Shown: positions 26,895 to 35,580 of the stretch, one piece after another
How positions within the stretch are numbered: position 1 is the stretch's first letter
Layout of the letters: every line of letters begins with the position of its first letter
Assembly: GCA_016937975.1 (NCBI GenBank)
Contig: JAFGVN010000142.1
Span: 1 to 64,000, forward strand
DNA length: 64,000 bases
Direction: 5' to 3'
Source: Clostridia bacterium
Lineage (GTDB): Bacteria; Bacillota; Clostridia; Peptostreptococcales; Acidaminobacteraceae
Notes under the pieces: model-generated
Told to the model about the DNA's origin: nothing
Seen by the model: only the letters and a program-made list of their open reading frames with translations
The model's database searches: none
Position numbers and translations under genes: made by a program

Positions 26895-27263
26895 ATGCGG
26901 ATACATAAAAGAATCTCTTTTAGAAGTAAAATTGATGTTTACCGTATATATGATGCAAAAGGGCAATTGAATGTCTTGGAGGAACCCATTCATTTGGAAG
27001 TTTTCGATATTTCTTTAGGTGGTCTTGGTGTTCTATCAAAAAGGTTTCAGTTAAATGCTTCTATGTTGGAGTTTACATTATATGTACAAGAAATACCTTA
27101 TAGAGTGATTGCCAAAGTGGTATGGCATGAAACCAATGAAATTTTTCATCGTTATGGACTAGAAATCATTGGACATAACAATATGCTCTTTAGATATTTA
27201 AAAGAAATGATCAATGGGCAGGGAAGCACAATCGATACTTATGCCTTGAACATGAATCCTTGA
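26895..27263 (+). CDS. PilZ-domain c-di-GMP receptor
   Basis: 122 residues forming a single PilZ barrel. RIHKRISFR at the N-terminus supplies the RxxxR switch and FDISLGGLG the D/NxSxxG motif, both needed for c-di-GMP binding, followed by beta strands (YRVIAKVVWHETNE, YGLEIIG). There is no effector domain, so it likely acts by binding a partner. AAAAGGTGG precedes the ATG. It is divergent from the RsgI-EAL operon, so a c-di-GMP degrading sensor and a c-di-GMP receptor share one intergenic region. Confidence 0.88.
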   Translation: MRIHKRISFRSKIDVYRIYDAKGQLNVLEEPIHLEVFDISLGGLGVLSKRFQLNASMLEFTLYVQEIPYRVIAKVVWHETNEIFHRYGLEIIGHNNMLFRYLKEMINGQGSTIDTYALNMNP

Positions 27264-27270
27264 AAATAAG

Positions 27271-27298
27271 AAAACAGCACAATGCGTGCTGTTTTTAG
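27271..27298 (+). terminator. Terminator after the PilZ gene
   Basis: AAAACAGCAC (27271-27280) pairs with GTGCTGTTTT (27286-27295) over a 5-nt loop, ending in a T run. It also faces the end of the minus-strand gene at 27300. Confidence 0.8.
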
Positions 27299-27299
27299 A

Positions 27300-28019
27300 T
27301 CATTCTGATAGTAGAGCTTCCAAGGATTTTTTTATAGTAGAGAAGGTTAAATCATGACTTTCACAATAATCTCTTACGGATAAGATTTGATTTGGCATTT
27401 CACCAACAATTGATATGATTTCTTCTTCTGTTATGCCCCATGTCATAATCTCAGAGAATGTTGTGTTACCTTTGATGATCAAAGTGCTTTCTTCTTCTAA
27501 TTCGTGGTTTTCTTCAATGGTTGTTAATGTTTCTTCATCGAATACCATCAAAACATTATCCATAGTAAACCTCGCCATATAGGCCTTCTGTTCTTCAGTA
27601 GGTGTGCCCTCATTGAGAAGGATATCTACAGCTGATTTAAACAAATAAGTATCTTCATTTAATTCTATTGGCAAACCTAAATATGCTGCTACAAAGAATT
27701 GAACCGAACCATTCCCAATTTCTGCATCTCCTAAAAGACCATCGTAAATTCCTGATAAATCACCAGATTTTGTATTTTCCATATCTGGATAATTTGATAG
27801 ACCAAAGGCTTCTGATAAGGTATCTATAGGAATATGGAAGAATTCGCTAATTTCTGAGAAAGTGAATGACCCACGAATACTTGATGGATCATATGTACCA
27901 TCTTCGTATCTTGTAGGTGTCTTTTCGTCTGTAAAAAGATTCATGTTGTTGATGAGAAGGTATCCACCTAGAATAACAACAATTAATAAAAGGGCTAATA
28001 TATTTTGATTAAGCTTCAT
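27300..28019 (-). CDS. Membrane-anchored protein of unknown function, partner of the NapH-like gene
   Basis: About 239 residues with one N-terminal TM (ALLLIVVILGGYLLI). The rest is a repeated small helical module: SFTFSEISEFFHIPIDTLSEAFGL near residue 50 and TTFSEIMTWGITEEEIISIVG near 195 share TFSEI plus an I-x-x-x-x-L helix pattern. Modules of this type recur beside or within ferredoxin-type membrane proteins, but I know no function. It overlaps the NapH-like gene by 11 bp, so they are one unit. ATG 28019 follows GGAGGG; the TTG further upstream lies within that ribosome-binding site. Confidence 0.6.
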   Translation of the reverse strand: MKLNQNILALLLIVVILGGYLLINNMNLFTDEKTPTRYEDGTYDPSSIRGSFTFSEISEFFHIPIDTLSEAFGLSNYPDMENTKSGDLSGIYDGLLGDAEIGNGSVQFFVAAYLGLPIELNEDTYLFKSAVDILLNEGTPTEEQKAYMARFTMDNVLMVFDEETLTTIEENHELEEESTLIIKGNTTFSEIMTWGITEEEIISIVGEMPNQILSVRDYCESHDLTFSTIKKSLEALLSE

Positions 28020-28836
28020 TTTTATACCCTCCAATCTTAATGGTTACAGTATCTTCTACTGGACATATATTGTCTGAGGAACACTCTAAACATCTGATAC
28101 AACTGCTGTCATGGATGACTTCCTTATTCATGATTTCTATGTTCATTGGACAAGTCAAATCACAAGCATGACAAGAGATGCAAGTTTTCTTGTTTCTTCT
28201 TAATTTGAAGATGCTGAAGCGATTGGTAATCCCTAGCAAGGCACCATATGGACACGCATATTTGCACCATGGTCTCTCGACTAAAAGTGACAACAGAATA
28301 GTAAAACCTAAAACAACAAAAGCTGAAATTACTACTTCACCTGTCCAGAAGTTAAATAAAGCGTAATATGGATCATAATCTTTAAAAACAAGATAACCTG
28401 ATTTAGCAGTGACATACAGCACCCATATTAGAACGAAATATCTGAAATACTTCATGATTTTATCAAGTTTTTTTGGTACAAATTGATTGTATCTTTTTTT
28501 GAAAATCTTCTTGCCTATCTTTCCAAGGAATTCTTGGAATGAACCTAAAGGACAAACCCACGAACAAAAGACAGGTCCTGCAATAATGGATGTTATAAAG
28601 ACAAGACCCATTAAAATAACTGCACTTTCATGGATTTTTTGTACAAATGTTCCTGTTGTAAATAATTGATACAAAGTGACAACCCCGCCAAATGGACAAA
28701 TGCCATGGAGAGAATCATCACCAACAAAACTAATTCCATCACCTGTTTCAACAAGTTGATGGTTAATGACCACTAGTGTAATCAAACCAAAGAACAAGAG
28801 TTGAACCAGATGTCTAATTTTGAATTTCTTTTTCAT
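28009..28836 (-). CDS. NapH/CcoG-like membrane 4Fe-4S protein
   Basis: 275 residues with four or five TM segments. Two intramembrane Cys motifs are CSWVCPLGSF and CKYACPYGALLG, and two C-terminal 4Fe-4S ferredoxin motifs are CISCHACDLTCP and CIRCLECSSDNICP. This layout matches polyferredoxins (NapH/CcoG/YccM) that pass electrons across the membrane. ATG 28836 follows GGGAGGTAATACAT. The redox partner is not obvious; the co-translated helical-module protein is the best candidate. Confidence 0.85.
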   Translation of the reverse strand: MKKKFKIRHLVQLLFFGLITLVVINHQLVETGDGISFVGDDSLHGICPFGGVVTLYQLFTTGTFVQKIHESAVILMGLVFITSIIAGPVFCSWVCPLGSFQEFLGKIGKKIFKKRYNQFVPKKLDKIMKYFRYFVLIWVLYVTAKSGYLVFKDYDPYYALFNFWTGEVVISAFVVLGFTILLSLLVERPWCKYACPYGALLGITNRFSIFKLRRNKKTCISCHACDLTCPMNIEIMNKEVIHDSSCIRCLECSSDNICPVEDTVTIKIGGYKNEA

Positions 28837-29086
28837 ATGTATTACCTCCCAATTTCTATTTAGTTTAACAATCTTTTGTGACAATTGTGTGTCAAACAAA
28901 TGTAATCAGCAAAATAATGAACACAATTATAAATATTGGAATGGTTGAGGGGTGAAATGAAAGCATTTGGTATGTGATTAGGATAAATTATGAAGTTAGC
29001 TTTATTATAGAAATATTAGTCATCTTAATCTGTCGGTTAGGTGTGTCATGTAGAATTAAGTATACGGATGATGACTTGAAATATGG

Positions 29087-29092
29087 TATAAT
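29087..29092 (+). promoter_or_regulatory. Extended -10 promoter for the small zinc-ribbon gene
   Basis: TGG-TATAAT is 12 nt upstream of the AAAGGAGG ribosome-binding site (29103-29110); no clear -35. Confidence 0.5.
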
Positions 29093-29114
29093 AGCTTAGT
29101 GTAAAGGAGGCGTT

Positions 29115-29273
29115 ATGGAAGTTATATATTATAAATGTAAAACTTGTGGTTTTGTACATCAGGTGCCTTCATATTGGAGTGATCATGCACCTGAAGAAGC
29201 AATTGAAATGTCACATATTAACCTTGAAACAAAGGAAATGTGTGAAGATGTACTAGTTTTGGTCAGAGATTAG
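29115..29273 (+). CDS. Small CxxC protein (52 residues)
   Basis: A short gene with an excellent AAAGGAGG ribosome-binding site, an extended -10 promoter and its own terminator. The product starts MEVIYYKCKTCGFVHQVP with a CKTC knuckle at residues 8-11 and a lone Cys near 43, so it could be a half zinc ribbon or redox protein. It resembles small rubredoxin-like or FmdB-like leaders only loosely. Function is unknown, but the surrounding signals make it a real gene. Confidence 0.7.
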   Translation: MEVIYYKCKTCGFVHQVPSYWSDHAPEEAIEMSHINLETKEMCEDVLVLVRD

Positions 29274-29294
29274 AAAACTATTAAAAGCATACAA

Positions 29295-29322
29295 AAAGAG
29301 GTTTGATAATCAAACCTCTTTC
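29295..29322. terminator. Bidirectional terminator
   Basis: AAAGAGGTTTG (29295-29305) pairs with CAAACCTCTTT (29311-29321) over ATAAT. It lies between the small CxxC gene and the convergent aldo/keto reductase. Confidence 0.8.
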
Positions 29323-29371
29323 ATATTTCAATGATTAAATTATTGATGATTAGCTCTATAATGTGAATTAA

Positions 29372-30382
29372 CTATTCTCCAAAAGCTTCTTTTACTTGCT
29401 TCATTTTATCTATAATTGGTAAGTTGTATGGACATCTTGGAAGACATTTGCCACATTCAATACATGCACTTGCTTTTACAGGTTGTTTTGCATAATAGGT
29501 TGTTGCATAACCAGTCATTTTGTAACGGTTGAGGTAACCTTCTGCAATGAACATTGCAGGAATATTAATACCAACTTCACAAGGTGCACAGTAACCACAT
29601 CTTCTACAGAAATTACCTTGGAGTTCATTGACAATCGCTTCAGCTTCAGCTTCTTCATCGTCAGTAAACTGATAATTGCCATTTGCTACTAAAGCATTTT
29701 GATAAACTTCATCAGGCTCTTCCATTCCTGGAATCACCAATGAAACATTTTTATTTTGAAGAATGTATTTGATACTTAAGGTACCATTTGTAATTGCGCC
29801 ACCTGCAATAGGCTTCATACAAATCACTCCAATATTTCTTTTGTGGGCTTTTTCGAATAATGCTTCTGCTTGTCTTTCCACTAAGTTATAAGGAAATTGA
29901 ATGGTTTCAAAAGGCATCGACTCAATATTCGCCAACAGAAGATCTACAGAATGAGCAGTAATACCAATATGTTTAATTTTACCTTGTTCTTTTGCTTCAA
30001 CTAAGGCTTGATAAGCACCAGTAGGTCCCATAATAAAATCATAATCTGCCTGATCTTTGACAAGATGAAGCTGGTATAAATCAATATATTCTGTTTTTAG
30101 ATTATTTAAACTGATTTCGATATCTGCCTTCATTGCCTCGTAATCTTTTGCCATAGATTTTGTAGCTAAATAAAACAAATTACGTTTGCCGACTAAGGCG
30201 TTGCCCAAAAATCCTTCTGATACGGTGTAACCACGTGCAGTATCAATGAAGTTTATACCGACACGTTCCATTTCTTCTACTATTGCATTTACTTTTTCTT
30301 GATTAACACGTTGAATTGGAATACCACCAAAACCGACGCTTGTTACACTTAACCCTGTTTTGCCTAAAATTCTTTTCTCCAT
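29372..30382 (-). CDS. Aldo/keto reductase with C-terminal 4Fe-4S ferredoxin domain
   Basis: 336 residues. The N-terminal TIM barrel (1-270) has the AKR tetrad: Asp and Tyr in FIDTARGYTVSE, Lys in LATKSM and His in LYQLHLV. The C-terminus has two Fe-S type Cys groups, CRRCGYCAPC and CIECGKCLPRCP. The fusion is typical of anaerobes and suggests electron supply from ferredoxin as well as NAD(P)H. GGAGGGCAC precedes the ATG. It is monocistronic; the substrate is unknown. Confidence 0.9.
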   Translation of the reverse strand: MEKRILGKTGLSVTSVGFGGIPIQRVNQEKVNAIVEEMERVGINFIDTARGYTVSEGFLGNALVGKRNLFYLATKSMAKDYEAMKADIEISLNNLKTEYIDLYQLHLVKDQADYDFIMGPTGAYQALVEAKEQGKIKHIGITAHSVDLLLANIESMPFETIQFPYNLVERQAEALFEKAHKRNIGVICMKPIAGGAITNGTLSIKYILQNKNVSLVIPGMEEPDEVYQNALVANGNYQFTDDEEAEAEAIVNELQGNFCRRCGYCAPCEVGINIPAMFIAEGYLNRYKMTGYATTYYAKQPVKASACIECGKCLPRCPYNLPIIDKMKQVKEAFGE

Positions 30383-30498
30383 GTGCCCTCCATAATCATG
30401 AACAGTATAACATAATGCAAATTTTTTTGAAACATGATGTCTGAAAACAGGCAGTAAATAAGTCGTACTTGTGATATGATTATGCCAAGGAGTGTGTT

Positions 30499-31956
30499 AT
30501 GGAATTAAAACATGATTGGTGTTATGACATCATCCAAACCAAAGATAAACGTTATGATGGAAGTTTTTACACTGCCGTAAAATCTACAGGAATTTATTGT
30601 AGACCCATCTGTAAAGTACCAGCACCTAAGTCGGAAAACTGTGAATTTTTTTTGACAGCTGAAGCTTGTGAGGATGCAGGTTATAGACCTTGTATGCGAT
30701 GTAGACCTGAATTGGCACCGAAATTCTCAGAGTTTGAGCAAAGAGAGACCCTATTCCATCAGATTATGATTTTTTTTGAGAAGGAAAATTATAAATCTGC
30801 TTTGGTAAAGGATGCAGAACTGGAATTCGGTATTACTTCAAGGCATATTCATAGATTGTTTAAGGAAGCTATAGGTGTAAGCCCCATGCAGTATATCTTA
30901 ACAAAAAGATTACATCGAACAAAGCTTCTATTAACAGACACAAATTTAAAAATGAGCGAGATAGCAGAACTTTCAGGCTTTCAGAGTATCAGTCAGTTTA
31001 ATGCAGCTTTTAAAAAGCATTACAAAATAGCGCCTTCTCAAATGCGTAAGAAGCAGAAAAGCACAGAAGATGGCTTTGTTGTTTTCTTATCCTACAAGCC
31101 GCCTTATGACGTCAAAAGCATGTTGGATTTTTTCAGAAAAAGAATCATAGAGGGTGTAGAGTATTTTTGTGGTGATGTCTATTATAGAGTCATAGCCATC
31201 CAAAAGGATAATACCTATCATAGAGGTTGGATCAGTGTTTCATTTATTGAAGAAAAAAATCAAGTTAAATTAACAATAGACGATCAACTGAAAACTGTAT
31301 TCTTTGAAGTGATTGAGAGGGTTAAGAGAGTATTTGATTTAAATCATAATCCTAGTGTTTTACCAGAAGGCATTCATAATGGCGTAAGATTACCTGGTGC
31401 TTTTAGTTTATTTGAAATTGGAGTCAGAGGGATTATTGGTCAACAAATTACCGTACGGGCTGCACAAACGATTGGAGGCAGATTAAACGTATTGGGCGCA
31501 GAGGTTATGACGCCTATAGAAGGTTTAAATAAAGCTTTTATAGAACCTGAAAAGATCTTAGAAATGACAGATTACAAAAGAATCTTAGGTGAACTAGGTG
31601 TGATTAACAGTAGAGCAGAAGCGATATACAACCTTGCAAAGCGCATTGTAAACAGAGAACTGAAAGATGATGGTACCATGAATGTTCACGAAATAGCCCA
31701 TGTGTTGTTATCTATTAAAGGGATTGGGCCATGGACTTGTGACTATATTTTAATGCGAGGCTTAAATTGGCCAGATATTTTTCTGATTTCAGATATTGGC
31801 GTAAAACATGGTCTGGAAGCTTTAAATGTTATGACTACCTTAAACAATGAATCCAAAACTGAGATTAAGAAGCATTACACAAAAGAGGGATTAGAGTATG
31901 CAGAAAGGTTTAGACCTTATCGCAGTTATTTAAATATACAATTATGGCAGGAGTAA
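30499..31956 (+). CDS. Ada-AraC-AlkA fusion, 3-methyladenine DNA glycosylase/regulator
   Basis: 485 residues in three parts. The Ada zinc/methyl-phosphotriester domain (1-75) has YCRPIC (methyl-accepting Cys) and PCMRCRPE. An AraC-type HTH (about 90-190) has ITSRHIHRLFKEAIG and SEIAELSGFQSISQFN. The AlkA glycosylase domain (about 200-485) has the helix-hairpin-helix LLSIKGIGPWTCDYIL followed by the catalytic Asp in FLISDIGVKHG. The protein can sense alkyl damage, activate genes and excise N-alkylated bases. CCAAGGAG precedes the ATG. It is co-transcribed with ogt; their stop and start are 2 bp apart. Confidence 0.92.
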   Translation: MELKHDWCYDIIQTKDKRYDGSFYTAVKSTGIYCRPICKVPAPKSENCEFFLTAEACEDAGYRPCMRCRPELAPKFSEFEQRETLFHQIMIFFEKENYKSALVKDAELEFGITSRHIHRLFKEAIGVSPMQYILTKRLHRTKLLLTDTNLKMSEIAELSGFQSISQFNAAFKKHYKIAPSQMRKKQKSTEDGFVVFLSYKPPYDVKSMLDFFRKRIIEGVEYFCGDVYYRVIAIQKDNTYHRGWISVSFIEEKNQVKLTIDDQLKTVFFEVIERVKRVFDLNHNPSVLPEGIHNGVRLPGAFSLFEIGVRGIIGQQITVRAAQTIGGRLNVLGAEVMTPIEGLNKAFIEPEKILEMTDYKRILGELGVINSRAEAIYNLAKRIVNRELKDDGTMNVHEIAHVLLSIKGIGPWTCDYILMRGLNWPDIFLISDIGVKHGLEALNVMTTLNNESKTEIKKHYTKEGLEYAERFRPYRSYLNIQLWQE

Positions 31957-31958
31957 AT

Positions 31959-32441
31959 ATGTATTTTAGTTATGCATCAAAATGGGGAAATATCATATAT
32001 TTATTAGAAAATGAGAGTATCAAAGGTATTTGGTTTGAAGACCAAAAGTATTTTCCAGACATTGAAGAACCGATTTTTATTGGTAAAAATTCTCATAAAA
32101 TCGTGGAAGAGCTGAAAGCCTATGAAAGAAAGGAACTTCGTGAATTTTCCTTAGACTTAGAAATTAAAGCCACACCTTTTCAGAAGATGGTATGGGAAGT
32201 ATTACTTGAAATTCCCTATGGCGAAACCGTTAGTTATAAATGGGTAGCACAGAAAGTAGCCCAAAGAATGGGTAAAGCCTCCATGTCATCACAGGCAGTG
32301 GGGCAAGCAATTGGAAGAAATCCATTCAGTATTGTGATCCCTTGTCATCGTGTTATAAGTTCAAGTGGTAAATTAACTGGTTATGCCGGTGGAATAGAAA
32401 AAAAAGAAGCTTTGCTGATGCATGAAAAAAATGACCATTAA
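31959..32441 (+). CDS. ogt: Methylated-DNA--protein-cysteine methyltransferase
   Basis: About 160 residues. The active site is IPCHRVISSSGKL with the acceptor Cys, followed by TGYAGGIEKKEALL; FQKMVWEVLLEIPYG is the HTH/Arg-finger region. This gives suicidal removal of O6-methylguanine. ATG 31959 lies 2 bp after the Ada-AlkA stop with GGAG 7 nt before it; an overlapping ATG at 31944 lacks a ribosome-binding site. The pair reconstitutes the complete adaptive response: the methyltransferase part that E. coli Ada carries in one chain is separate here. Confidence 0.93.
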   Translation: MYFSYASKWGNIIYLLENESIKGIWFEDQKYFPDIEEPIFIGKNSHKIVEELKAYERKELREFSLDLEIKATPFQKMVWEVLLEIPYGETVSYKWVAQKVAQRMGKASMSSQAVGQAIGRNPFSIVIPCHRVISSSGKLTGYAGGIEKKEALLMHEKNDH

Positions 32442-32452
32442 GGTCATTTTTC
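32427..32452. terminator. Bidirectional terminator, ogt/SDR
   Basis: AAAAATGACC (32427-32436) pairs with GGTCATTTTT (32442-32451) over ATTAA, overlapping both stop codons. Confidence 0.8.
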
Positions 32453-33082
32453 AATTATGATTTCACTTCTACCATCATTCTTTTCAAAAATTTCCATAGC
32501 GACGTCCTTTGGAGATTTTAACTTTGAAGGCTCTTTTATGTGATTGCTTTGATGCCAAAATGGTGTGTCCATACCACCCATATAAACTGCAGTGACTTGT
32601 AGGGGGAGTTCCTTTTGAAGTGCTTCAGTGAAACCTCTTACACCAAATTTAGTTGCAACATAAACCGATTCATTCACCTTTCCCTTTAGTCCGGCTGTTG
32701 AAATGATATTCATGACTTGTTCTTTTACTTTTGGTAAAAATGCATGGGTTACTAAAATGGTACCTTTTAGATTAATGTCAATCATTTCAACAATTTCTCT
32801 TTTGTTAAGCTCTAAGAAAGAGCCAAAATAGCCTATACCAGCACAATTAATCAAAAGATCAAGATCTGGCAACTGTGAGGCAAGATGCATGACAGCATTG
32901 TTATCAGAAATATCCAATGGATAACCTTGCACTTCACCATAGGGTTTTAGGTGATGAAGGGCATAATCCAATTTTGATTTTGAACGACCTAAAATAATGA
33001 CTTGATGATTTTTTTCAAGATAGAGTTTGGCAAGTTCGTAGCCCAGACCACTGGTACCACCTGTAATCAGAATAGTTTTCAT
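32444..33082 (-). CDS. Short-chain dehydrogenase/reductase
   Basis: 212 residues, a compact SDR. TGGTSGLGYELA is the cofactor loop, LGRSKSKL suggests NADP preference, and NCAGIGYFG is the NAG motif. The catalytic Tyr and Lys are in YVATK, with Ser upstream in ISTAGLKGK. The substrate-binding C-terminal part is short. ATG 33082 follows AAAGGA; the longer frame to 33118 has no ribosome-binding site. It is transcribed toward the repair genes and is not part of their operon. Confidence 0.88.
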   Translation of the reverse strand: MKTILITGGTSGLGYELAKLYLEKNHQVIILGRSKSKLDYALHHLKPYGEVQGYPLDISDNNAVMHLASQLPDLDLLINCAGIGYFGSFLELNKREIVEMIDINLKGTILVTHAFLPKVKEQVMNIISTAGLKGKVNESVYVATKFGVRGFTEALQKELPLQVTAVYMGGMDTPFWHQSNHIKEPSKLKSPKDVAMEIFEKNDGRSEIIIEK

Positions 33083-33193
33083 GGCATATCCTTTCTCTTT
33101 GTTAAGTATAGTATACACCTTAAAATTACCCCAAAAAAGAGATGTTAATAAATTGAGTTGAAAGATAATAAAATATCCTATAAAATTGAGTTA

Positions 33194-33205
33194 GAACGTA
33201 TGTTC
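33194..33205. promoter_or_regulatory. LexA (DinR) box GAACGTATGTTC
   Basis: A perfect GAAC-N4-GTTC palindrome that also satisfies the purine/pyrimidine constraints of the Bacillus DinR box. It is 22 bp upstream of the YcaQ-like start, so SOS control of that gene is likely. Confidence 0.75.
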
Positions 33206-33227
33206 TTTAGGTGTAAGAGAGGTTATT

Positions 33228-34439
33228 TTGACAAATCCAATAATTAGTAAAAGTAAGGCAAGACAATTTCTGGTTAATCATCATCATCTCAGTGATTATG
33301 ATTTAATAGGAAAATCGGGCATTCTGCAATTTGTTACTGAGACAGGCTGTATTCAATATGACCCGTTAAATGTAGTGGGTAAGAATGCTGATTTAGTGTT
33401 ACAAGCTAGAATTAAGAATTATAAGGAAAAACAGTTGTTTGATATGCTCTATAAAGACCGTACCTTAATAGACGGCTGGGATAAAATGATGGCAATCTAT
33501 TTAACCACTGATTTTCCCAACTTTAGTAGAATCAGAACTCGAAGAACTCTAGCAAGTGAGTCAGAGATGGCTTACCGAGATATGTCAGATGCTTTAGAGG
33601 TTGTTGAAGAAGTTAGAGCAATGGTTCATAGATCAGGACCTTTAATGGCAAGGGATTTAAGTATAGGAGAAGGCAATAAGGGGAGATGGGGACATCGGAA
33701 ACTTTCTAGTGTTGCTTTGGATTATATGTTTCATCGAGGTGAACTAGGCATACATACGAAGAAAAACACTCATAAATCTTTTGATTTAATTGAGAGGCTA
33801 TTACCTGAAGAGGTGATTTCTAATGAAGATCCCTTTGATGATGATGAGGCATTCTATAAGTGGTATGTTTTAAGAAGAATTCGATCCATGGGTTTGTTAT
33901 GGGCAAGAAACGGTGGTGCATGGTTAGGACATTTTATTTATAAGAAAGAAATCAGAAACAAAGTAATTCAAATGCTATTAGAAGAAAATCTTATTACGAA
34001 AGTGTTTATAGAGTCTATTAAGGAACCTTTCTATGTTTTAACAGACTATTTAGAGATTTTACTGAATACAGAAGTCAGCAACAAGAAGAAAGTTAGATTT
34101 TTAGCTCCTCTTGACAATCTTATGTGGGATAGAGATCTCATTGAACAGGTTTTTGATTTTAAATATACCTGGGAAGTTTATGTGCCTGAAAGTAAAAGAC
34201 AATATGGTTACTATGTTTTACCTGTTCTTTATGGCAATGAATTTATTGCGAGGTTTGAACCTAACTTATATCGTGGTGAAACATTCTGGTCCATTAAAAA
34301 TTGGTGGTGGCAAGAGAACATAAGAAAGACAAAGAAATTAGAAAAAGCTTTAATCACTAGTTTTAAATCCTTTAGCAAGTATCTTGGTGCCAGTGGGCTA
34401 GATTCTTTATGCTTGGAAGAAGTTTTGAAAGACTTTTGA
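33228..34439 (+). CDS. YcaQ/AlkX-like winged-helix DNA glycosylase
   Basis: 403 residues of the HTH_42 family. The N-terminal helices carry GCIQYDPLNVV, whose Q-x-D matches the catalytic pair of E. coli YcaQ. Further family blocks are DGWDKMMAIYL, HRSGPLMARDLS, RRIRSMGLLWAR, FLAPLDNLMWDRD and RFEPNLYRG. Relatives unhook DNA interstrand crosslinks and excise bulky N-alkyl adducts. The start is TTG after GAGAGGTT, in frame with no better ATG. A LexA box lies just upstream, and the Ada-AlkA/ogt operon is 800 bp away, placing it in a DNA-damage cluster. Confidence 0.85.
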   Translation: MTNPIISKSKARQFLVNHHHLSDYDLIGKSGILQFVTETGCIQYDPLNVVGKNADLVLQARIKNYKEKQLFDMLYKDRTLIDGWDKMMAIYLTTDFPNFSRIRTRRTLASESEMAYRDMSDALEVVEEVRAMVHRSGPLMARDLSIGEGNKGRWGHRKLSSVALDYMFHRGELGIHTKKNTHKSFDLIERLLPEEVISNEDPFDDDEAFYKWYVLRRIRSMGLLWARNGGAWLGHFIYKKEIRNKVIQMLLEENLITKVFIESIKEPFYVLTDYLEILLNTEVSNKKKVRFLAPLDNLMWDRDLIEQVFDFKYTWEVYVPESKRQYGYYVLPVLYGNEFIARFEPNLYRGETFWSIKNWWWQENIRKTKKLEKALITSFKSFSKYLGASGLDSLCLEEVLKDF

Positions 34440-34454
34440 TTGTTTATGTGAAAT

Positions 34455-34504
34455 AAACCACCTCCAGAAGTTAAATCTATAAATAACTTTTGAAGGTGGT
34501 TTAA
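34455..34504. terminator. Long hairpin terminator
   Basis: AAACCACCTCCAGAAGTTA (34455-34473) pairs with 34484-34502 with one mismatch and one G-U, then T/A-rich sequence. It ends the YcaQ-like gene. Confidence 0.65.
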
Positions 34505-34535
34505 TTCATTAAAGTATATTTTTCACGAGCAAATA

Positions 34536-35516
34536 TTATTCAGCTAGAGCAGATATCATTTTATATTCTGCGAGATCTGAATAAAGCTCACCAATATAAG
34601 GGTTGCGCTTTGTTTTGATTACTTTATAGCTCATATATAGAATGACAAGAACGTTGACGAATAGTGCTAGAAAACTGATTACAAACATGATTGTTGAATT
34701 GTAAGAAGAGGCAACTGAAAACATTCCTTCATCTTGGAACCTTGGAAAAGTTTGAGCAAACATACACCAAATCGCTAAGGTTTGTGCACGATGTTGAAGC
34801 CATGCACCTTTTCCAACTGTAAATGCACATAAAGTAGGTGCAATCAGTAAAGCTAAACCACAATACCAAGAGTGACCGGGTAAACAGTTGTAGGTATAAG
34901 CAAAATTCCATAGATCATAAGCCAAGATCCAGAACCAAAGCATATCTGGCCAGAGCATGTCTTTGCTGGCATCTTTTTTTGTTTTCTTTCTAATTTTAAT
35001 GCCTACCCAACCTGTGATTGCTAGAATATTTAAAATACCAGCGAAACCATTCATGAAGTTCCATGAACCGCCTAAAACATACATGGCTTCATCAGCAAGT
35101 ATACCGCCACCTTGATATAAGAATCCTACTTGAAAGTCTCTAATGACTGCTTCAAGAATGTTGATGGCTAAAATGGCAGGTGGAAAGTAGAGTGCCCATT
35201 TCTGAGATGAGAGCTTCCATTGCTTACCTGTTTTTTTTGATTTGAATTCCAAATGTCTAATACACCAAAAGCCGATACTGCCTGCAGTAGATGAATAGAC
35301 TTTGGCCAAATGAAACCAGTCAGTATAGGTGGTGTCTTTCATCGCTGTGAACCAAAGGACAGATAAGGTAATAGGCAAAATTACAAAGCTAAAAAAGCCG
35401 ACCCACTTGTAACGTCTCGAGACTTCGTTAAAGCCAAATAATAAAACAAATACAATAATCCATACGAGCCATACATTAAATAATGTTGCGCCTGCGTCAT
35501 AGTTAAATCTAAACAT
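34536..35516 (-). CDS. DUF5692-type multi-pass membrane protein
   Basis: 326 residues with eight or nine TM segments and many Trp residues (VWLVWIIVF, WPDMLWFWIL, FAYTYNCLPGHSWYCGL). I match it to the DUF5692 family from the conserved stretches around GFNEVSRRYK and the Trp-rich central block; no function is known. GGAGG precedes the ATG. A TetR-type gene lies upstream on the same strand with an inverted repeat in the gap, so it may be a target of that regulator. Confidence 0.65.
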   Translation of the reverse strand: MFRFNYDAGATLFNVWLVWIIVFVLLFGFNEVSRRYKWVGFFSFVILPITLSVLWFTAMKDTTYTDWFHLAKVYSSTAGSIGFWCIRHLEFKSKKTGKQWKLSSQKWALYFPPAILAINILEAVIRDFQVGFLYQGGGILADEAMYVLGGSWNFMNGFAGILNILAITGWVGIKIRKKTKKDASKDMLWPDMLWFWILAYDLWNFAYTYNCLPGHSWYCGLALLIAPTLCAFTVGKGAWLQHRAQTLAIWCMFAQTFPRFQDEGMFSVASSYNSTIMFVISFLALFVNVLVILYMSYKVIKTKRNPYIGELYSDLAEYKMISALAE

Positions 35517-35580
35517 GTTTATCCTCCATATAAATAATTCCGTACTATGAAATTCTATCGAATTTTATACCTATGGTTCA

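Noticed and set aside
28870-28900. Possible FNR/Rex-type palindrome upstream of the NapH-like gene
   Set aside because: TTGTGACAATTGTGTGTCAA only partly matches TTGTGA-N6-TCACAA; the right half is TGTGT, so symmetry is too weak to call.
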